Assembly (NCBI GenBank): GCA_045863555.1
Contig: BTUU01000003.1
Span: forward strand, 248,001 to 312,000
Length of the DNA stretch: 64,000 nt
Direction of reading: 5' to 3'
Source of the DNA: JACRLV01 sp045863555
GTDB taxonomy: Bacteria > Planctomycetota > Phycisphaerae > UBA1845 > Fen-1342
The notes under the pieces were generated by a model, which was given only the letters and a program-made list of their open reading frames with translations, searched no databases and was not told the origin of the DNA. This document shows positions 59,991 to 64,000 of this stretch, piece after piece (within the stretch, counting starts at the first letter, position 1; every line of letters begins with the position of its first letter). The position numbers were made by a program, and so were the translations under genes.

Positions 59991-60114
59991 CAGGGTGTCA
60001 GACCCTCGCGCGCGAAAAAAACCCTTGATCACCTTCGGCCAGAACGCTGGAAACCGGGTTTTCATAGAACCGCTAGACAATCTGAATCGGCATTCACGAA
60101 ACCTTGACACCCTG
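59991..60114. repeat. Nested inverted repeat, MITE-like
   Basis: Outer arms CAGGGTGTCA (59991-60000) and TGACACCCTG (60105-60114) are perfect 10-bp complements. Inner arms AAAACCC (60018-60024) and GGGTTTT (60056-60062) nest inside, and AGGGT/ACCCT folds over the left arm. The 124-nt element lies in the 415-nt gap (59715-60129) 16 nt from the stop of the GH127 gene. The GGTGTCAGACCC-like core resembles REP sequences mobilised by IS200-type transposases, but no transposase gene is present. Confidence 0.6.
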
Positions 60115-60129
60115 CCGACGCAACGCGCT

Positions 60130-62607
60130 TCACTCCACCCGCCACTCCAGAAGCCCGCCGGAGAACTCCGGCCGCAGCTTCGCCTCGATGCGCAGACCTG
60201 TGGTTTCGACGGGCTCGATCGCAACGGAGTTGTACGTGTCCTTCGCGGTGCCGAACTCGCCGCGAGCCGTCACCGGTTTCCACTCGCCCCCGGCGCGGTA
60301 GAGCAGCCGCCACGACTCCGGAACGCGGCACCGCCCCCGGCCGCCGTCGTCGAACCAGTAGACCGCGACGCTCGAAACCTTGCGCGGCGTCTTGAAGTCA
60401 TACTGAATCCACTCCGTCGTGCCCTTGCGCGGCCACCAGGTGAAGCGCGGCACGTTGTAGTCGTCGGAACTCTCGGGCTCCATGCTGTCGCTGGCCGCCG
60501 TCAGCGTGTCCTCCTGGAAGCAGTGCGACGCGGTCGTTGGGTAGCCGTCCTTCGGCCTCGCCGGCGGCGTCCATTCGTGTGCGTCCGGCGCGTCGCTGAC
60601 GAGCGGGAACTGCGAGATGCGGAGGCGTGCTGCGCCCATGGGGATGAGCGTCAGGTTCTCGAACGGCTCGGTCGTCTTGGCCGGGCTGGGCTGGAGGCGG
60701 CCGACGAGGCCGAGATGGTCCTCCTGCCAGCCGGGAATGCGGCGGCCCTTGACGGAGAGCTGGATGGGCGCGGCGTCGACCGTAAAGGGCTGGTCATCGG
60801 CGGGCCACTTGAGATGGTTTACGCCGAGTGTGAAACTGCCGTCGGCGTTCGGCGCGATGCCGTAGTTCCACGGCGATTTCGCAAAGACGTCGAACGCCGG
60901 CCACTTATCCTCGGGCCGCAGCTTCTTGTATTCCTCGTCGATCTTCAGCGACATCGTGAGCGGACCATAGTCAATCGAGACGCTGCCCTTGTTCGTCGGC
61001 CAGCTCCTGACCGACGCAAGCATCGGCAGCGTCAATGTGACACGGTCGCCGTCGCGCCACTCCCGCTCAAGCTTCACAAGCTCGCGCTGCGATTCTGTGA
61101 AGTACTTCGCTTCGCCGCCGTTGATCGAAACCGACGGCCGGTCGCACCAGCCGGGGATGCGCAGGTAGAACGGAAACCGCGTCGGCGTCTTCGTCGAGAC
61201 GTGAAAGGCGATCGTCTCCTCAAATGGATACCGCGTTTCACAGCGGATGGCGACCTCGCCCGCGTCGCCGACCTTCGCCTTCACCTCGCCCGGTGCCAGC
61301 AGCATGGCCGCGAGGCCGTTGTCGCCGGTCGCCATGAAAAGATGCTCGGCGAAATAGGGCCAGCCGTGAGCGACGTTGTGCTGGCAGCAGCGCTGATCGC
61401 GCGGGTCGTAACACTGCATCGGCCCGCCGTTCTCGTAGCCGGGCGCCTTGCTGCGGTGGTCCGACGAGATCATGTTCGGCGCCGAGAGGTAGCGGATGCC
61501 CTTGAAATCGGCGGTCATGGCGACGGGCAGGCTGTTGAACGCGACGTCCTCGCACCGGTCGGCCCACGTCAGATCGCCGGTGATGGAAAGCAACTGCTCG
61601 AACGAGTACATGAACTCGACCATCGTGCAGCTCTCGGCCGCCTGGCGCGGATCGTCCATGCCGCGGCGGCAGTTTTCGTCGGCTCCGAACATCCCGCCGG
61701 GCACCTGTCCGTACAGGTTCATCACCTGTTCGTAGGACGCATAGGGCGCGTGGCGGTACTTTTCGTTCTTCGATTGCTGGTAATAGACGGCGGGGCCGCG
61801 GAAGCTCTGGGCGATGTTGACGCCGTGCCAGTTCGGCACGCCGTCGGTCCAGTTGGCCGTGCGGCGCTGGATCTTCTCGCCGAGTTCGAGCAGCCAGGCC
61901 TCGCCGGTGCGGTTGTAGAGCCAGTAGACGCTGGCGAGGTTGTCGGCGGCCCGCTGCTGCTGCCAGTAGGGGAGCAGGAAGTCGCTCTCCGGGTATTCGA
62001 GCTGCCACCGGAAATAACGCCGCATCAGGTCGGGCACGCGCGGGTCGCCCGTGAATTCGTGATACGACTGGAGGGCGTTGAGCATGACCATGTTCGGCCA
62101 GAGGTCGGGCTTGTCGCCACGGTCGGTCTTGATGACCTTGAGGTTCTCGCGGGGGCCGAAGTACCCGTCTTCGCGCTGGCTGGCGAACGCTCCCTCGATC
62201 CAGACCTTCGCCTCGGCGATCAGTTTTTCATCGCCCAGCAGATAGGCCATGTCGCCGAATCCCTTGAGCCAGTACGGAAGCTCCTCCCAGTTGCTGTGTC
62301 CCTCGCCCGCGGGGCTCAGCCAGGCGTTTCCGTCCCTGACGAGCCATTTGCTGATCTCGCCCAGGTGACCGATGAAGCCCGCCGCCTGCAACTCGAGTTG
62401 CCGCTTCAGCCAGCCGCCCGGGCGGACTGTGCCGACGGGCAGTTTGATGAGCGGCGTGGGGAGCAGTGGCGGGCGATTTGAGACGTAGTGCCGGTTTGTC
62501 GCGGCGGGAATCTCTTTCACGACCGAAATCTCCTGCGTGTTCAGCGAGGCAGCCGCGAGCACAAAGACAACCGGAACTGCGAGCGAAGACCGGTGGAAAC
62601 GGGGCAT
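60130..62607 (-). CDS. Glycoside hydrolase family 127-like enzyme
   Basis: An 825-residue secreted enzyme (signal SLAVPVVFVLAAASLNTQ), DUF1680/GH127 group, which includes beta-L-arabinofuranosidases. The four zinc ligands of the family are present: Glu325 and Cys327 (AESCTMVEF), and Cys407 and Cys408 in RCCQHN, Cys407 being the expected nucleophile. The (alpha/alpha)6 barrel spans about 60-480. A beta-sandwich C-terminus follows, ending in a discoidin-like region (IQYDFKTPRKVSSVAVYWFD). ATG at 62605-62607 is used since the signal peptide starts there. It is divergent from galE. Likely substrate: arabinose-containing glycan. Confidence 0.9.
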   Translation of the reverse strand: MPRFHRSSLAVPVVFVLAAASLNTQEISVVKEIPAATNRHYVSNRPPLLPTPLIKLPVGTVRPGGWLKRQLELQAAGFIGHLGEISKWLVRDGNAWLSPAGEGHSNWEELPYWLKGFGDMAYLLGDEKLIAEAKVWIEGAFASQREDGYFGPRENLKVIKTDRGDKPDLWPNMVMLNALQSYHEFTGDPRVPDLMRRYFRWQLEYPESDFLLPYWQQQRAADNLASVYWLYNRTGEAWLLELGEKIQRRTANWTDGVPNWHGVNIAQSFRGPAVYYQQSKNEKYRHAPYASYEQVMNLYGQVPGGMFGADENCRRGMDDPRQAAESCTMVEFMYSFEQLLSITGDLTWADRCEDVAFNSLPVAMTADFKGIRYLSAPNMISSDHRSKAPGYENGGPMQCYDPRDQRCCQHNVAHGWPYFAEHLFMATGDNGLAAMLLAPGEVKAKVGDAGEVAIRCETRYPFEETIAFHVSTKTPTRFPFYLRIPGWCDRPSVSINGGEAKYFTESQRELVKLEREWRDGDRVTLTLPMLASVRSWPTNKGSVSIDYGPLTMSLKIDEEYKKLRPEDKWPAFDVFAKSPWNYGIAPNADGSFTLGVNHLKWPADDQPFTVDAAPIQLSVKGRRIPGWQEDHLGLVGRLQPSPAKTTEPFENLTLIPMGAARLRISQFPLVSDAPDAHEWTPPARPKDGYPTTASHCFQEDTLTAASDSMEPESSDDYNVPRFTWWPRKGTTEWIQYDFKTPRKVSSVAVYWFDDGGRGRCRVPESWRLLYRAGGEWKPVTARGEFGTAKDTYNSVAIEPVETTGLRIEAKLRPEFSGGLLEWRVE

Positions 62608-62732
62608 CGCGGACTCCGGTGGGCGCGGACTCGGTGAACCGCGGCATCTTCCGGCATTCAACGCGACGTATCAACCGATACGACTGGCATGTCTGTTGTG
62701 CGGTTGTATATTCACGCCGAAGGAGAGCGGCC

Positions 62733-63719
62733 ATGCGGATTTTCGTGACCGGGGGGGCGGGCTACGTGGGCAGCCACTGCGTGAAACGGCTCGTGGCCGA
62801 TGGGCACGACGTAACGGTCTATGACAGCCTCGTCTACGGGCACCGGGCGGCGGTCGATCCCAAGGCGGAGTTCGTCGATGGAGACCTGGCCGATGCCGAG
62901 AAGCTGCGGCGCGTGGTGGCGCCCGGGCGGTTCGACGCGGTCATGCACTTCGCGGCGTTTCTGTTCGTGGGCGAGTCGGTCGAGAAGCCGCTCCTGTACT
63001 ACCGCAACAATGTGGCGAACACGCTGAATCTGCTGGAGGCGATGGAGGCGTCGAGGGTCACGCGAATGGTATTCAGCAGCACCTGTGCGGTGTACGGCGA
63101 CGCCGAAGAACTGCCCCTGACCGAAGATCTGCCGAAAAATCCGATCAACCCGTATGGCGCCTCGAAACTGGCGGTGGAGCGAATCCTTCAGGATTGTGCG
63201 CCGGCTTGGGGACTCGGCTCGGTCGCGCTTCGGTACTTCAACGCATCGGGAGCGGCGAGCGATGGGACCATCGGGGAAGATCACGACCCGGAAATCCACC
63301 TGATTCCCCTCGTCCTTCAAGTCGCCCTAGGTCAAAGGTCGCATATCGGGATCTTTGGAACGGATTACCCGACACCCGACGGCACCTGCATCCGTGACTA
63401 TGTCCATGTGGAAGACCTTGCAGAAGCACACCTTATGGCAATCAAAGGCTGTCAGCCGGGCAGGGCCGAGGCGTTCAACGTGGGCACCGGACGCGGCAAT
63501 AGCGTTCTGGAGGTGGTCGCGGCCGCCCGGCGGGTCACAGGCCACCCGATCCCGACGAAGGTCTCAGGGCGGCGCGCGGGAGACCCGGCCGCTCTCTATG
63601 CGGATTCTGATAAGCTCCAAAAGCGGTTTGGCTGGGTTCCGCGGTTTGTTGAGCTGGAGCGAATCGTGGAGACGGCCTGGCGGTGGCACTCCGGTCATCC
63701 GGCCGGGTATCGGGAATAA
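62733..63719 (+). CDS. galE: UDP-glucose 4-epimerase
   Basis: A 328-residue short-chain dehydrogenase-type epimerase interconverting UDP-glucose and UDP-galactose, with bound NAD. Visible are the NAD motif MRIFVTGGAGYVGSH, the serine of FSSTCAVYG, the Tyr-x3-Lys pair in NPYGASK, and the RYFNASGA and YVHVEDLA segments typical of GalE. AAGGAG lies 8 nt before the ATG, and the long upstream extension of the frame is non-coding. It supplies UDP-galactose for polysaccharides or enters galactose catabolism. No other gal gene is seen. About 280 nt of AT-richer sequence follows. Confidence 0.95.
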   Translation: MRIFVTGGAGYVGSHCVKRLVADGHDVTVYDSLVYGHRAAVDPKAEFVDGDLADAEKLRRVVAPGRFDAVMHFAAFLFVGESVEKPLLYYRNNVANTLNLLEAMEASRVTRMVFSSTCAVYGDAEELPLTEDLPKNPINPYGASKLAVERILQDCAPAWGLGSVALRYFNASGAASDGTIGEDHDPEIHLIPLVLQVALGQRSHIGIFGTDYPTPDGTCIRDYVHVEDLAEAHLMAIKGCQPGRAEAFNVGTGRGNSVLEVVAAARRVTGHPIPTKVSGRRAGDPAALYADSDKLQKRFGWVPRFVELERIVETAWRWHSGHPAGYRE

Positions 63720-64000
63720 AAAATCTCGATTTTCAGTTTGTCAGGGACAGGTTGGCTGTGGTACATTAAGACTGGAGGTTTCGGGAGGGTTGGTGTCTGG
63801 CAGATATTTATAATGATCGCACTTTTCTGATTCGATTCTGATTGCTTGTTTTCATTGCACGCTTCATTCGCTCGCCAGACCGGAAGCCCGTAGTCCGAAA
63901 CAGACCGACAAGCCGCGAATTTTCGCGCCAAGCTGAGGGTCCGCGCTTACAGCAGCGGGTCCATCGGTCCGTTTCAGGGTCTGCGCTTTCGGTTTGAGGG
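63720..64000. other. AT-richer end region, no gene recognised
   Basis: No open frame with a start context is convincing. Two imperfect copies of AGGGTCYGCGCTT lie at 63936-63948 and 63976-63988, 40 nt apart, and may be the start of a repeat array that continues beyond the window. No tRNA, IS end or origin motif was found. Confidence 0.4.

Noticed and set aside
59617..62481. A 954-residue open frame on the plus strand opposite the GH127 gene
   Set aside because: It overlaps the end of the Kelch gene and the whole GH127 gene in antisense, has no start context and no recognisable domain.
1..64000. tRNA, rRNA, prophage or insertion sequence genes
   Set aside because: I looked in the gaps and saw no cloverleaf with the GGTTCRANYCC box, no rRNA-like stretch and no transposase or integrase motif.

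Overview
The window looks like a chromosomal segment of a GC-rich planctomycete, probably close to the Phycisphaerae or a related deep lineage. The evidence is the family mix: a DUF1549/DUF1553 protein paired with a PPC-domain protein, Hanks-type kinases fused to propeller or TPR sensors, a DUF2723 membrane protein, dockerin-like EF-hand tails on secreted proteins, a PEP-CTERM protein, a prepilin-like protein with a C-terminal D-G motif, and Tat-exported sugar isomerase/oxidoreductase pairs. This assignment is inferred from gene content only. No rRNA, tRNA, CRISPR array, transposase or phage gene was recognised.

Layout. 1-10.5 kb: end of a coiled-coil protein, glgB, a small lipoprotein, a DUF2723 protein, a secreted subtilase, and a Tat-exported TIM-barrel isomerase with a Gfo/Idh/MocA oxidoreductase. 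10.8-18.1 kb (minus): kinase/propeller receptor, purD, CPBP protease and zinc-ribbon membrane protein, probably one operon. 18.2-26.4 kb: PD40 propeller protein, amine oxidase, a secreted unknown with a possible attenuator, nusA followed by a second CPBP protease, DUF2934, murQ. 26.4-30.8 kb (minus): mobA, a MAF/DUF115 glycosyltransferase-like protein and a nucleotidyltransferase/radical-SAM-like fusion without its iron-sulfur cysteines. 30.9-34.0 kb: a HEAT-like zinc-ribbon protein and a rhomboid protease. 34.0-35.2 kb: a gene-free, repeat-rich interval. 35.2-40.5 kb: a sulfatase-fold enzyme diverging from a cobalamin riboswitch that leads a closed three-gene surface operon. 40.5-45.5 kb: two micro-ORFs, operator-like repeats, a kinase/TPR protein and a hybrid histidine kinase. 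45.5-49.5 kb: ECF sigma factor with a thioredoxin-like partner, DksA-like protein, lspA and a lipid A type acyltransferase. 49.5-63.7 kb: DUF1549/PPC pair, GH65 enzyme, PrsW protease, Kelch/dockerin protein, GH127 enzyme and galE.

The strongest candidate for an undescribed system is the riboswitch locus at 36985-40492. A textbook cobalamin aptamer controls a PEP-CTERM surface protein, a secreted PQQ-type beta-propeller and a prepilin-like protein. The genes are spaced by 1 nt and overlap by 7 nt, and a hairpin closes the unit. No B12 transporter, B12 enzyme or B12 synthesis gene lies nearby, so a role in corrinoid capture at the cell surface is the simplest hypothesis. Secondary themes are five intramembrane protease families in 64 kb, the 1.2-kb repeat island, and the glycosylation-like pair with an apparently inactivated radical SAM domain.
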